This document shows, piece after piece, positions 8,484 through 17,864 of a stretch of DNA of 64,000 nucleotides. Under the pieces are notes generated by a model. That model ran no database searches, was not told where the DNA came from, and worked only from the letters and a program-made list of their open reading frames with translations. This DNA comes from Geothrix rubra. GTDB lineage: Bacteria; Acidobacteriota; Holophagae; Holophagales; Holophagaceae. Both the position numbers and the translations under genes were made by a program. The stretch spans positions 308,487 through 372,486 of the forward strand of contig NZ_BSDD01000005.1 in NCBI RefSeq assembly GCF_030268065.1, in the 5' to 3' direction. Numbering within the stretch: position 1 is the first letter of the stretch; every line of letters starts with the position of its first letter.

Positions 8484-9857
8484 CTACCGGAACGTGACGT
8501 CCGACTGCGCCAGGGCGTAGGCGAGGGTGCCGAGGATGGCCGCGTTCTGGGCGAGGTCGTTCTCGTCCACCTTGTCGAGGGTGTCCGCCTCGGTATGGTG
8601 GATGTCGAAGTAGTGGGTGGCGGCGTGGTTCATGCCCAGGCCCGGGACGCCCTCGGCCACCACGGGGCCCACGTCCTCGCCGGAGCCGCCCGGGACCAGC
8701 CGCCCCGCGCCCAGCCGCTCGAGCAGGGGGCCGAAAGCCTGCAGCTTCGCCAGGGCCGCGGCCCGGGCCTCGGGGGTGGCCTTGCGCAGGTCCAGGCTGA
8801 AGCCCAGGGCCTTCTCGCTGCCGGAATCGGATTCCGCCGCCGCGATGAAGGAGGGCAGCTCGGCCCGGTGGGCCGCCAGGTAGGCGTTCCCCCCGCGCAC
8901 GCCGTTCTCCTCGTTCACGAAGAACACGACCCGGATGGTGCGGCGGGGCTTGAGCCCCAGGGCATGGATGAGGCGGGCGGCCTCGAGGGAGATGACGCAG
9001 CCGGCCCCGTCGTCCTGGGCGCCCTGGCCCACGTCCCAGCTGTCCAGGTGGCCGCTGAGGAGGATCACCTCGTCCGGCCGCTCCGTGCCGGGGAGCTCCC
9101 CCACCACGTTGGCGGAGGGGACGTCGGGCAGGGTCTGCGCGCCCATCTCCAGGTGCACGCGGATGGGCAGGCCCGCCGCCTGCATGCGCCGCATCTGGGT
9201 GGCGGCCTCCAGGGTGACGGAGGCCGTGGGGATCTTCGGCTGGGCGGGATCATAGGCCATGAGGCCGGTGTGGGGGGTGTCGAGGCTCACGGGGCCGACC
9301 GAGCGCACCAAGGCCGCCACCGCGCCCCACTTGGCCGCCCGGGAGGCGCCGCTGAACCGGTAGGCCACCGTGGGGCCGTAGCCGGCGTAGGGCACGTCGT
9401 AGAGGACGATCTTCCCCCTCACGGCGTCGCCCAGGCGGTCCAGCTCCGCGAAGGAGCCCACCACCACCACGTCCGCCGTGACCCCGCCCGCGGGCGTGCC
9501 CACGCTGCCGCCGAGGCCGAGGATGTGGAGGGGCTGGACGCGCGGGGCGGTCATCTCGGCCCGCTCGGCGCCGCGCACCCAGTGGGGCACCATGACCGGT
9601 TCCGTGTGGACGTTCTCCAGCCCGGCCGCCTTCATGCGGGCCTGGGCCCAGCCGATGGCCCGGTCCAGCTCGGGGGAGCCCGCCAGGCGATGGCCGATGC
9701 CGTCGCAGAGGGAGGCGAGGTCGCGGTAGGCGCCGTGGGTGCGGAAGGCCTCGGCCTTGATCCGGTCCGAGGCGGCGAGGAGGTCCTCCGGCGGCCGCTG
9801 GGCCTGGAGGAGGGTCGCGAAGGCGACCAGGATGGCGGCGAGGCGCGGGTTGACCAT
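8484..9857 (-). CDS. Secreted M28 family Zn-peptidase
   Basis: This is a 457-residue protein with an N-terminal signal peptide (LAAILVAFATLLQAQ). It has a PA-domain-like insert and a C-terminal M28 peptidase domain. The co-catalytic zinc ligands are visible in the usual order: LSGHLDSWD (His, Asp), AQDDGAG (bridging Asp), FVNEENG (catalytic Glu and ligand Glu), AAESDSG (Asp) and DIHHTEADT (His). This resembles the carboxypeptidase Q/glutamate carboxypeptidase group that trims peptides outside the cytoplasm. A Gly-rich GGSGEDVGP segment precedes the last ligand. The gene stands alone between hemX and the M6-like protease gene, separated from the latter by a hairpin. Confidence 0.85.
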   Translation of the reverse strand: MVNPRLAAILVAFATLLQAQRPPEDLLAASDRIKAEAFRTHGAYRDLASLCDGIGHRLAGSPELDRAIGWAQARMKAAGLENVHTEPVMVPHWVRGAERAEMTAPRVQPLHILGLGGSVGTPAGGVTADVVVVGSFAELDRLGDAVRGKIVLYDVPYAGYGPTVAYRFSGASRAAKWGAVAALVRSVGPVSLDTPHTGLMAYDPAQPKIPTASVTLEAATQMRRMQAAGLPIRVHLEMGAQTLPDVPSANVVGELPGTERPDEVILLSGHLDSWDVGQGAQDDGAGCVISLEAARLIHALGLKPRRTIRVVFFVNEENGVRGGNAYLAAHRAELPSFIAAAESDSGSEKALGFSLDLRKATPEARAAALAKLQAFGPLLERLGAGRLVPGGSGEDVGPVVAEGVPGLGMNHAATHYFDIHHTEADTLDKVDENDLAQNAAILGTLAYALAQSDVTFR

Positions 9858-9881
9858 GCCTCATGTTAATGGGCATGAGGC
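9858..9881. terminator. Hairpin between two protease genes
   Basis: A perfect 8-bp inverted repeat (GCCTCATG / CATGAGGC) with an 8-base loop lies in the 29-bp gap between the M6-like gene and the M28 gene, both on the minus strand. It has no U-run, so it may be a weak terminator, a stability stem or an operator. Confidence 0.35.
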
Positions 9882-9886
9882 TGTCG

Positions 9887-11419
9887 TCACGCGCTTTTCT
9901 GTCGCCTCGGTTTCCGCTGCGCCCGCAGGGCCGCGACGGGGGCCTTCAGGGTGAGGCGTACCTTCATCCGGCCGGCGGCGTCGGTCTCGAGGACCTGCCA
10001 GGACAGCGGACCGCTGTGGCCCTTGGGGTTCTCGCCGGCTCCCAGGTTGAAGGCGGCGTCGTCCAGCTCCCAGCGCCCGCAGGGGAAGCGGGGCTTGGGC
10101 GGCTCCGGCGTTCCGGGATGGGCGTCCACCACGCGCACGGCGCCCTTGGGCTCGTCCGGGCTGAGCAGGGAGGGGTCGATGAGGGCCACCACCAGGCCCT
10201 CGTGGCCCGGACCGAAACGGCGGCCCACGCGGCCGCGCTCGAACCCCCACGGGCGGCGGACCTCCAGGCTCCAGAACCGCCCCTTCCGGCGGGGATCGGG
10301 GACCGTCACCCACTGGGGATCGGCCTCCGGGGCGCGGGCGGCCGGGGCGATCCAGCCTTCCCAGGTGCGGCCCTTCACGGTCAGCCGGGGCACCGTCTCG
10401 CGGTAGCGGCCGCGGTACCAGAGTTCGGAACGCACCCAGGCCAGGGGGTGGGAGGGGCTGTAGCCGGTGTCGTCCACCCAGGGGCCCTCGCCGGGGTGGG
10501 AGCGGTCCCAGCCGCGGTACTGGCCGGCGTCCATGAGGTCCCAGATGCCGGCGGTGGCGGGGTCGTCGCAGCCCAGGTAGAGGTCGTCCACGGACTGCTC
10601 CCCCATGGCGTGGAAGGCCTCGTGGACGATGTTCCCGAGGGGCACCTCCTCCGTCAGGAAGACCACGGGCCAGCGGTGGTACTTGTCCCAGGGCAGGGGC
10701 ATCAGCAGGTTCACGGCCTTCATGTCCTGCTCGTCGGCGGTGAGGGTCTGGGGCTTGCCGGGGGTGATGATCCAGAGGTGGTCAGGCCGGCCGTCGGGCC
10801 CGGGCGCGCCGGTCCGGTTGTCCACCCGGTCGCAATCGCCCAGGTCCATGCCGTGGAGCTTCCCGAGCACCCAGGTCACGATGGCGTCCTTCTGGTCGTC
10901 GGTGTGCGGGGCGGGGAAGGCCCCGGTGCGGTAGTGGAGCAGCCGCCCCTCCTCCAGGGTGAGGGCGCCCTTGGAGACCTCGTAGAGGTAGTTGGCGGCG
11001 CTCGCCACGCCGGGCCGGCGGGAGAAGAGGAGCTGGCGGAGGGCGCCGTCGGGGACCGTGGAGGCCTCGTCCTGGAAATCCACGCGCACGACGAGGGCGC
11101 GCTCCACGTGGTGCAGGGGCTCGGGGCCGAGGACGATGTCGTCGCCCCAGGCCGCGGCGGGCACCAGGTCGCGATGCCAGCCATCCTTCTCCACGGCCAG
11201 CACCGTATCCGAGGGATCGAGCTCCAGCTGGAAGCGGCCCTGGGCGTCCGTGAGGGCCACGGGGGGATCGAGGTCGGGGGAGACGCGGGGGAGCCGGTCG
11301 GGGTAGATGCGGACACCGGCCAGGCCGCGGTGGCCGTCGGTGACGCGGCCCACCACGGGGGCGCCGGAGAGGGCCAGGCCGGCCAGGAACGGCGCGGCCG
11401 CCCGGAGGAACCGCTTCAT
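9887..11419 (-). CDS. Secreted M6-like metalloprotease
   Basis: This is a 510-residue protein with a signal peptide (FLAGLALSGAPVVG) and an N-terminal carboxypeptidase-regulatory-like domain (VVGRVTDGHRGLAGVRI). The protease domain has the zinc motif VHEAFHAMGEQSVDDLY and, downstream, IWDLMDAGQY. These correspond to the HExxHxxGxxDLY and GxWDLMxxG signatures of M6 (immune inhibitor A-like) peptidases. Here there are four extra residues between the Gly and DLY, which is unusual. The C-terminal region is beta-rich. It overlaps the upstream receiver-protein gene by ATGA, so the two are co-translated. The target is unknown. Confidence 0.7.
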   Translation of the reverse strand: MKRFLRAAAPFLAGLALSGAPVVGRVTDGHRGLAGVRIYPDRLPRVSPDLDPPVALTDAQGRFQLELDPSDTVLAVEKDGWHRDLVPAAAWGDDIVLGPEPLHHVERALVVRVDFQDEASTVPDGALRQLLFSRRPGVASAANYLYEVSKGALTLEEGRLLHYRTGAFPAPHTDDQKDAIVTWVLGKLHGMDLGDCDRVDNRTGAPGPDGRPDHLWIITPGKPQTLTADEQDMKAVNLLMPLPWDKYHRWPVVFLTEEVPLGNIVHEAFHAMGEQSVDDLYLGCDDPATAGIWDLMDAGQYRGWDRSHPGEGPWVDDTGYSPSHPLAWVRSELWYRGRYRETVPRLTVKGRTWEGWIAPAARAPEADPQWVTVPDPRRKGRFWSLEVRRPWGFERGRVGRRFGPGHEGLVVALIDPSLLSPDEPKGAVRVVDAHPGTPEPPKPRFPCGRWELDDAAFNLGAGENPKGHSGPLSWQVLETDAAGRMKVRLTLKAPVAALRAQRKPRRQKSA

Positions 11420-12225
11420 GCCGGCCGGGTCAGCTTCTGGAGATGGGCCAGGCGGGCCATGAGGGCCACGCGGCGGCGGGTCTCGGGGGCCACGAGGGGC
11501 TTCTCCATGGCGTCGGAGACAGGCTCCTTGAGCTTGGACCAGAGTTCCAGCTCGCCAGGGCCATGCAGGAGGAGGATGGGCATGCCGGCCAGCTCCTCGG
11601 CCTGCTGGATGGCCATGGCCAGGGTCTGGGCGCTGCCGTCCAGCAGCTCCGTGTCCAGGACCAGCAGGTCGGGGCGGTGGGCCAGGATCTGGGCCCGGGC
11701 CTGCCCTTCGCCCTGGGCTTCGACGAAGACGGCCTGGTCCTTCCCGTAGTGGTTCTGGACCTGGGCCCGCACCAGGGGGCTGCCGGAGACGACCAGGACC
11801 TTGGGGCGGGCCGGAGCCAGGTGGCCCACCGACTGCGCCAGCGAATGGATGCGGAGGTGGGTCTGGACGCGGACCTGGAGGAGGAGGGTCGAGGCGGGCT
11901 TGCGGAGGAAGTCGTCGGCGCCGGCGGCGTAGCTGCGGTCCTTGGCGTCCCGGCTCAGGGCGGTGAGCACGATGACGGGGATGCCCGCGGTGCGGGGGTC
12001 GGCCTTGATGGCCTCGCAGGCCTTGAAGCCGTCCATGGAGGGCATGACCACATCCATGATCACGAGGTCCGGCGGGTTCTCCCGCATCCGGTCCAGGGCC
12101 TCCTGGCCGTTCACCGCCGAGAGGAGGCGGTGCCCCAGGGGCTGGAGCTGGGCCTCCAGCTGACGGCGCTGCAGGGCGTTGTCCTCCACCATCAGGATCG
12201 TCTGGGGGGACTGGGTCGCGGGCAA
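11416..12225 (-). CDS. Double receiver-domain response regulator
   Basis: This is a 269-residue cytosolic protein with two receiver domains and no output domain. The first (about 8-125) has the acidic pair VEDN, the phosphoacceptor Asp in LVIMDVVMPSMDG, the Thr/Ser position VLTALS and the Lys in FLRKPA, so it looks functional. The second (about 140-260) keeps an Asp (LLVLDTELL) and Lys (MEKPL) but lacks the N-terminal acidic pair, so it is probably a pseudoreceiver. It may act by protein contacts in a chemotaxis-like or phosphorelay pathway. It is first of a two-gene unit with the M6-like protease. Confidence 0.8.
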   Translation of the reverse strand: MPATQSPQTILMVEDNALQRRQLEAQLQPLGHRLLSAVNGQEALDRMRENPPDLVIMDVVMPSMDGFKACEAIKADPRTAGIPVIVLTALSRDAKDRSYAAGADDFLRKPASTLLLQVRVQTHLRIHSLAQSVGHLAPARPKVLVVSGSPLVRAQVQNHYGKDQAVFVEAQGEGQARAQILAHRPDLLVLDTELLDGSAQTLAMAIQQAEELAGMPILLLHGPGELELWSKLKEPVSDAMEKPLVAPETRRRVALMARLAHLQKLTRPA

Positions 12226-12344
12226 GCGGGCTCCTTCACTCCTCTTACGAGGTTAAAGGCCCCATCGGTTGGGATCAACCACGGGTTGATTCCGGGCGCA
12301 AGGGAAACCAGGGATCCGCGCGGGACGTCCGGCGCCGCCTCAGG

Positions 12345-12350
12345 TACAAT
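12345..12350 (+). promoter_or_regulatory. Candidate -10 element for lepA
   Basis: TACAAT lies 20 bases before the lepA start codon in the divergent gap. It is a good -10 match and implies a very short leader. No strong -35 is seen at the right distance. Confidence 0.35.
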
Positions 12351-12370
12351 GGCCGGTTCGAGGTTCCGCG

Positions 12371-14184
<1,814 letters not shown>

Positions 14185-14188
<4 letters not shown>

Positions 14189-15063
14189 CCGAGGCGATCG
14201 TCGTCCTTGATCTCGCCGGACTCGATGAGGTTGGCCAGGAGGCGCTGCAACTCGTCCTGGCCGATGACGCCTCGGCGCTGGAAGAGCCGGATGAGGCCCA
14301 ACACCAGGGTCCGGGTATGGTAGCTCTCCAGCCGGCGGGTCACCTCTCCCAGGGTCCGGCTGTGGATCAGGTCCGGGTTGGCGGGCGGGGCGGGGGGCTT
14401 GGCCGGGGCGGGATCGAAGAAGCCGAAGGGATCGATGTGGATCGGCTGGGTGGGCATTCCCGGGCTGTCGAAGAAGGGGTCGGGCGGGAAGGCCGCGGGC
14501 CGGGACGGCGGTGGCGCAGGGATGGGCACCGGCAGCGGCTCGATGGCGAAGGGCATGGGCAGGGCGTCATCGGGGAGCGGCTCCGCGCCCAGCTCGATGG
14601 TGAGGGCCGAGGGGGCCGGGGTGTCGAGCCGGCGGTAGAGGTCCGCGATGGCCTTGCGGAGGGCGCTGTGGGAGGCCACGACCGGCTCGATGTGGAGTCC
14701 GGAGGCGAACCGGGCGCTGTCGATGGCATTCAGGTCCGAGGGGTCGGACATGGCCAGCACCAGGGACTTGGGTTCCTTGATGGCCACGGGCAGGACGGTG
14801 AACTGTTCGGCCAGCCGATGGGGGATGAGCCTGAGGATCTCCGGGGGGACCTCCGCCGTCCGGACATCCATGCGCGGCACACCGGTCTGGTGGCTGAGGA
14901 AGTCCATGAGGACCTCCTCCGTGATGTAGCCCAGGGCCACCAGGTTGCTGCCCAGCCGCCCCCGGGCGATCTTCTGGTGGGTGATGGCGCTCTGCAGCTG
15001 GGCGGGGGTGATCAGGCCCGCTTCCACGAGCATTTCCCCCAGCCGCTTGATCGGTTGTTGCAT
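14185..15063 (-). CDS. Standalone MshEN-domain protein (probable c-di-GMP binder)
   Basis: The first 150 residues are a type II secretion/pilus ATPase N-terminal (MshEN) domain without any ATPase. Two tandem c-di-GMP-type motifs are visible, [18 protein letters not shown] and [18 protein letters not shown], with the leucines and glycines of the known motif. A Pro-rich linker (about 170-225) leads to a C-terminal helical segment ([20 protein letters not shown]) of unknown role. Known MshEN domains bind c-di-GMP, so this may be a soluble effector for a pilus or secretion machine encoded elsewhere. It diverges from the two-component operon at 15154. Confidence 0.75.
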
Positions 15064-15110
15064 GAGACGCGCCTTCAGGACACCTGGACACTTCGGCGAA
15101 GATCAGCTCC

Positions 15111-15120
15111 AAGTTAACTT
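15111..15120. promoter_or_regulatory. Palindrome in divergent promoter region
   Basis: AAGTTAACTT is a perfect 10-bp palindrome in the 90-bp gap between divergently transcribed genes. It is followed by an AT-rich stretch (CATATT) that could be a -10 for the plus-strand operon. It may be an operator; no family is assigned. Confidence 0.35.
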
Positions 15121-15153
15121 ATAGGCAGGCATATTCGCCAGCGGGGAGGGACG

Positions 15154-15774
15154 ATGGTTTCCGATGGCCCGGTGGAGGCATCCGAAACGCTGTGGCGGAC
15201 GGCCCTGCACGATTTCAACAACCTGCTGGCGGGCATCCAGGGGGTGCTGGACCTCAGCGACCCGGCGGAACCCCTCAGCCCGCGGAACCGGCTGCGCCTG
15301 GAAGCCACCCTGGAGGAGGGCCGGAACCTGGTGGCCATGTCGCGGGCCCTGGCCCTGGGGCGGATCCCGGATGCGGGGCAGCTGCCCTGGCCCGAATGGC
15401 GGGAGGGGCTCCTCCGGCGGCTGGAGCCCCTGTCCGTGCTCTTCAAGTGCCCCGTGGAGGTGGTGCTGGCCGAGTCCGGCGACGGGCGGCCCTGGCCAGC
15501 GCCCCTGCTGCAGGACTGGGCGGTGGCCCTCAGCCGGCAGATCCTCCCCTGGGTGGCGCCGGGCGCCCTCCGGATCGAGGCCGAGGTCGCCCCCGAAGGC
15601 TGGCGCCTCCGCTGGCCGGACGCGCCGCCCATCCCGCCGGCCCTGCTGCCGGTGCCCCCGGAGGACGCGGCGCGCAACCTCACGTCCCTGTGGCTCCGCA
15701 GCATGGGGGAACGCCTGGGCCTGACCCTGGAAGCGCGGGAGGGCACCCTGGTGGCCCTCCTCCCGAAGGACTGA
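15154..15774 (+). CDS. Degenerate histidine kinase/phosphotransfer-like protein
   Basis: This is a 206-residue soluble protein. Near the N-terminus, TALHDFNNLLAGIQGVLDL resembles the H-box helix of HisKA-type kinases and the ChpT/hybrid-kinase class (HDFNN). The rest has the size of an ATPase fold but lacks the N, G1 and G2 boxes, so it probably does not bind ATP. It could be a phosphotransfer or anti-kinase component for the OmpR regulator encoded 2 bp downstream. The start is ATG with GGGGAGGGA before it. The family assignment rests on the H-box alone. Confidence 0.55.
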   Translation: MVSDGPVEASETLWRTALHDFNNLLAGIQGVLDLSDPAEPLSPRNRLRLEATLEEGRNLVAMSRALALGRIPDAGQLPWPEWREGLLRRLEPLSVLFKCPVEVVLAESGDGRPWPAPLLQDWAVALSRQILPWVAPGALRIEAEVAPEGWRLRWPDAPPIPPALLPVPPEDAARNLTSLWLRSMGERLGLTLEAREGTLVALLPKD

Positions 15775-15776
15775 CC

Positions 15777-16460
15777 ATGCGCGTGCTGATCGTGGAGGAC
15801 CAGGCCCGGACCGCCCAGGAACTGCGGTCGGGGCTGGCCGCGGCAGGTCTGGAGGCCCTGGTGGTGGCCTCGGGGGAGGAGGCGCTCCCCCTCGCCGGCA
15901 GCGGCGTCTTCGATGCGCTGGTGGTGGATGTCATGCTGCCGGGCCTGTCGGGCCTGGAGGTCGTGAAGGCCCTGCGGGGCGCCGGCAATCCCGTTCCCGT
16001 GATCTTCCTCTCCGCCAAGGGGAACCTGGAGGACCGCCTGCGGGGCCTGGAGGCCGGCGGGGACGACTACCTGGCCAAGCCCTACAGCATCCTCGAGGTG
16101 GTGGCGCGCCTGCGGAGCATCGTCCGGCGGGTGCAGCCGGTCCAGTCGCCGACCCGCATCCAGGTGGCGGACCTGGTCTGGGACCGCACGCACCGGAGCA
16201 TCCTGCGCTCCGGCCACCGCATCGACCTCACCCCCAAGGAGTACACCCTGATGGCCCTCCTGCTGGAGAACGCCGGCCAGGTGGTGGCCCGCAGCCAGCT
16301 GGTGAAGACCGTGTGGGGCCTGGAAGGCGCCGTGGACGCCAACGCCGTCGATGTGCAGATCCTGCGCCTGCGACGGAAGGTGGACGATCCCTTTCCCGTG
16401 AAGCTCATCCACACCCTCCGGGGCGTGGGCCTCGTGCTGGAGCCCCGTGAGCCGGCCTAG
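15777..16460 (+). CDS. OmpR/PhoB-family response regulator
   Basis: This 227-residue regulator has a receiver domain (VEDQ acidic pair; phosphoacceptor Asp in ALVVDVMLPGLSG; FLSAKG; YLAKPY) and a C-terminal winged-helix DNA-binding domain (IDLTPKEYTLMALLLENAG, VDVQILRLRRKVD). ATG starts two bases after the preceding stop, and its end overlaps the kinase gene by 14 bp, so the three genes form a tight operon. The nearest relatives by layout are CusR/CzcR-like metal regulators (inference). It likely controls the TonB receptor gene downstream, before which phased heptamer repeats are found. Confidence 0.9.
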   Translation: MRVLIVEDQARTAQELRSGLAAAGLEALVVASGEEALPLAGSGVFDALVVDVMLPGLSGLEVVKALRGAGNPVPVIFLSAKGNLEDRLRGLEAGGDDYLAKPYSILEVVARLRSIVRRVQPVQSPTRIQVADLVWDRTHRSILRSGHRIDLTPKEYTLMALLLENAGQVVARSQLVKTVWGLEGAVDANAVDVQILRLRRKVDDPFPVKLIHTLRGVGLVLEPREPA

Positions 16461-17805
16461 CGGCAGCATCCTCCGCAAGCTCCAGCTCGCCTTCGCGCTG
16501 TCGGCGACGCTGCTGGCGGGGCTCATGGCCGTCTTCATGGACCGGGCCCTCCACCGCTCCCTGGAGGCCGAGGATGCCCTGGTGATGGAGGGCCAGGCCC
16601 GGGCCATGCTCCAGCGGCTGGCCGCGGGGGACACCGGGCCGGAAGCCGGGGGCAGGCCCGTGCTGGAGAAGGCCGAATGGCGGGTGCTCGACCGGGAGGG
16701 CCGGGTCCTCGGGCAGAGCGCCTTCATGGCGGGCCTGCCGTCCCTGGCCGTGCCCCCGCCGGGGGCCCCCGCCCAGGAGGTGGAGGCGGCGGATGGCCGG
16801 GTCTTCTCGGTCCTGGCGCGTCCCTGGCGCGCCGGGGGAGGCGAGTCCGGCGGGACGCTCTTCCTGGCCATGGACCGCAGCCACGAGCAGGCCCTGACCG
16901 CCCACTTCCGGCGCACCCTGGGCCTGGCCGTGGGGCTGGCGGCCCTGGTGGCGGCCCTGGTGGCCCGGTGGGTGGCCGCCTGGGGCCTCGCCCCCCTGGC
17001 CCGCATCGTCCGCGAGGCCGGAACCATCGACGACCGCCACCTGGACCGGCGCCTGGAGGCCGGGCAGTTCCCGGGGGAGCTGCGGGCCCTGGTGGACACC
17101 CTGAATGCGGCCCTGGCGCGGCTCCAGGCGGCCTTCGAGCGCACGGACCGGCTGGGGGCGGAGCTGGCCCACGAGCTCCGGACGCCCCTCCAGAACCTCC
17201 GCAGCACCCTGGAGAACCTGGCCCTGGCACCGGGCAGCAGCGAGGCCCAGCGGAGCGCCCTGGGCGGCTTGCTGGAGGAGTGCGACCGCATGGCCGCCCT
17301 CATCGACCAGATCCTCTTCCTGGCCCGGGCGGAGGGGGGCCCTGGCCGCCTGGCCCGGGAGCCCATCGACGTGCCGGGGCTGCTGGAAGAGGTCCGCGGC
17401 TTCTTCGAGGCCTCGGCCGAGGAGGCGGGCGTGGCCCTCCAGGCGGCGGCAGCCCCGGGCGTCCTGGCGGGCGACCGGCTGCTCCTCACCCGCGCCCTCC
17501 ACAACCTCGTGGCGAACGCCCTGCGGCATACCGCTGCCGGGGGGCGGGTGGTGCTGGGCGCGGACACGGCGCCGGGCGCCACGGCCCTCTGGGTGGAGGA
17601 CACGGGTTCGGGCATCGCCCCGGAATGGGTCCCGCGCCTGGGCCGGCCCTTCACCCGCCCCCCCGAACCCCGACCCGAAGGCGGCCTGGGCCTGGGCCTG
17701 GCGATCGTGGCCCGCATCGCCGCCATGCTGGACGGCACCATGGACATCCAGAGCCGGGTGGGCCAGGGCACGAGGGTGACCCTGCGGATCCCCAACCTGA
17801 CCTGA
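16447..17805 (+). CDS. Membrane sensor histidine kinase (CusS-like)
   Basis: This 452-residue inner-membrane kinase has one helix at about residues 12-30 and a second at about 155-175 flanking a short periplasmic sensor. A HAMP segment follows (WGLAPLARIVREAGTI), then the H-box ELAHELRTPLQNLRSTLEN, the N-box HNLVANALRH, G1 DTGSGIAP and G2 GGLGLGLAIV. The ATP-lid F-box is weak (LGRPFTRP). The start is GTG within the end of the regulator gene. It should phosphorylate the adjacent OmpR-type regulator. The signal is unknown; the CusS-like layout and the neighbouring TonB receptor make a metal or siderophore signal plausible. Confidence 0.9.
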   Translation: MSRPSGSILRKLQLAFALSATLLAGLMAVFMDRALHRSLEAEDALVMEGQARAMLQRLAAGDTGPEAGGRPVLEKAEWRVLDREGRVLGQSAFMAGLPSLAVPPPGAPAQEVEAADGRVFSVLARPWRAGGGESGGTLFLAMDRSHEQALTAHFRRTLGLAVGLAALVAALVARWVAAWGLAPLARIVREAGTIDDRHLDRRLEAGQFPGELRALVDTLNAALARLQAAFERTDRLGAELAHELRTPLQNLRSTLENLALAPGSSEAQRSALGGLLEECDRMAALIDQILFLARAEGGPGRLAREPIDVPGLLEEVRGFFEASAEEAGVALQAAAAPGVLAGDRLLLTRALHNLVANALRHTAAGGRVVLGADTAPGATALWVEDTGSGIAPEWVPRLGRPFTRPPEPRPEGGLGLGLAIVARIAAMLDGTMDIQSRVGQGTRVTLRIPNLT

Positions 17806-17808
17806 TGT

Positions 17809-17837
17809 TCATGTTGATGTAAGTTTGACGTCATGTT
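17809..17837 (+). promoter_or_regulatory. Candidate response-regulator operator: 11-bp phased heptamers
   Basis: TCATGTT occurs at 17809-17815 and again at 17831-17837, exactly 22 bp apart. A weaker copy, TAAGTTT, lies midway at 17820-17826. Direct repeats with 11-bp phasing are the typical site of OmpR-family regulators. They lie between the kinase stop and the TonB receptor start, 28 bp before the ATG at 17865. Confidence 0.45.
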
Positions 17838-17864
17838 CTTCTGGGGGCTCGCGCTGGAGGAACC

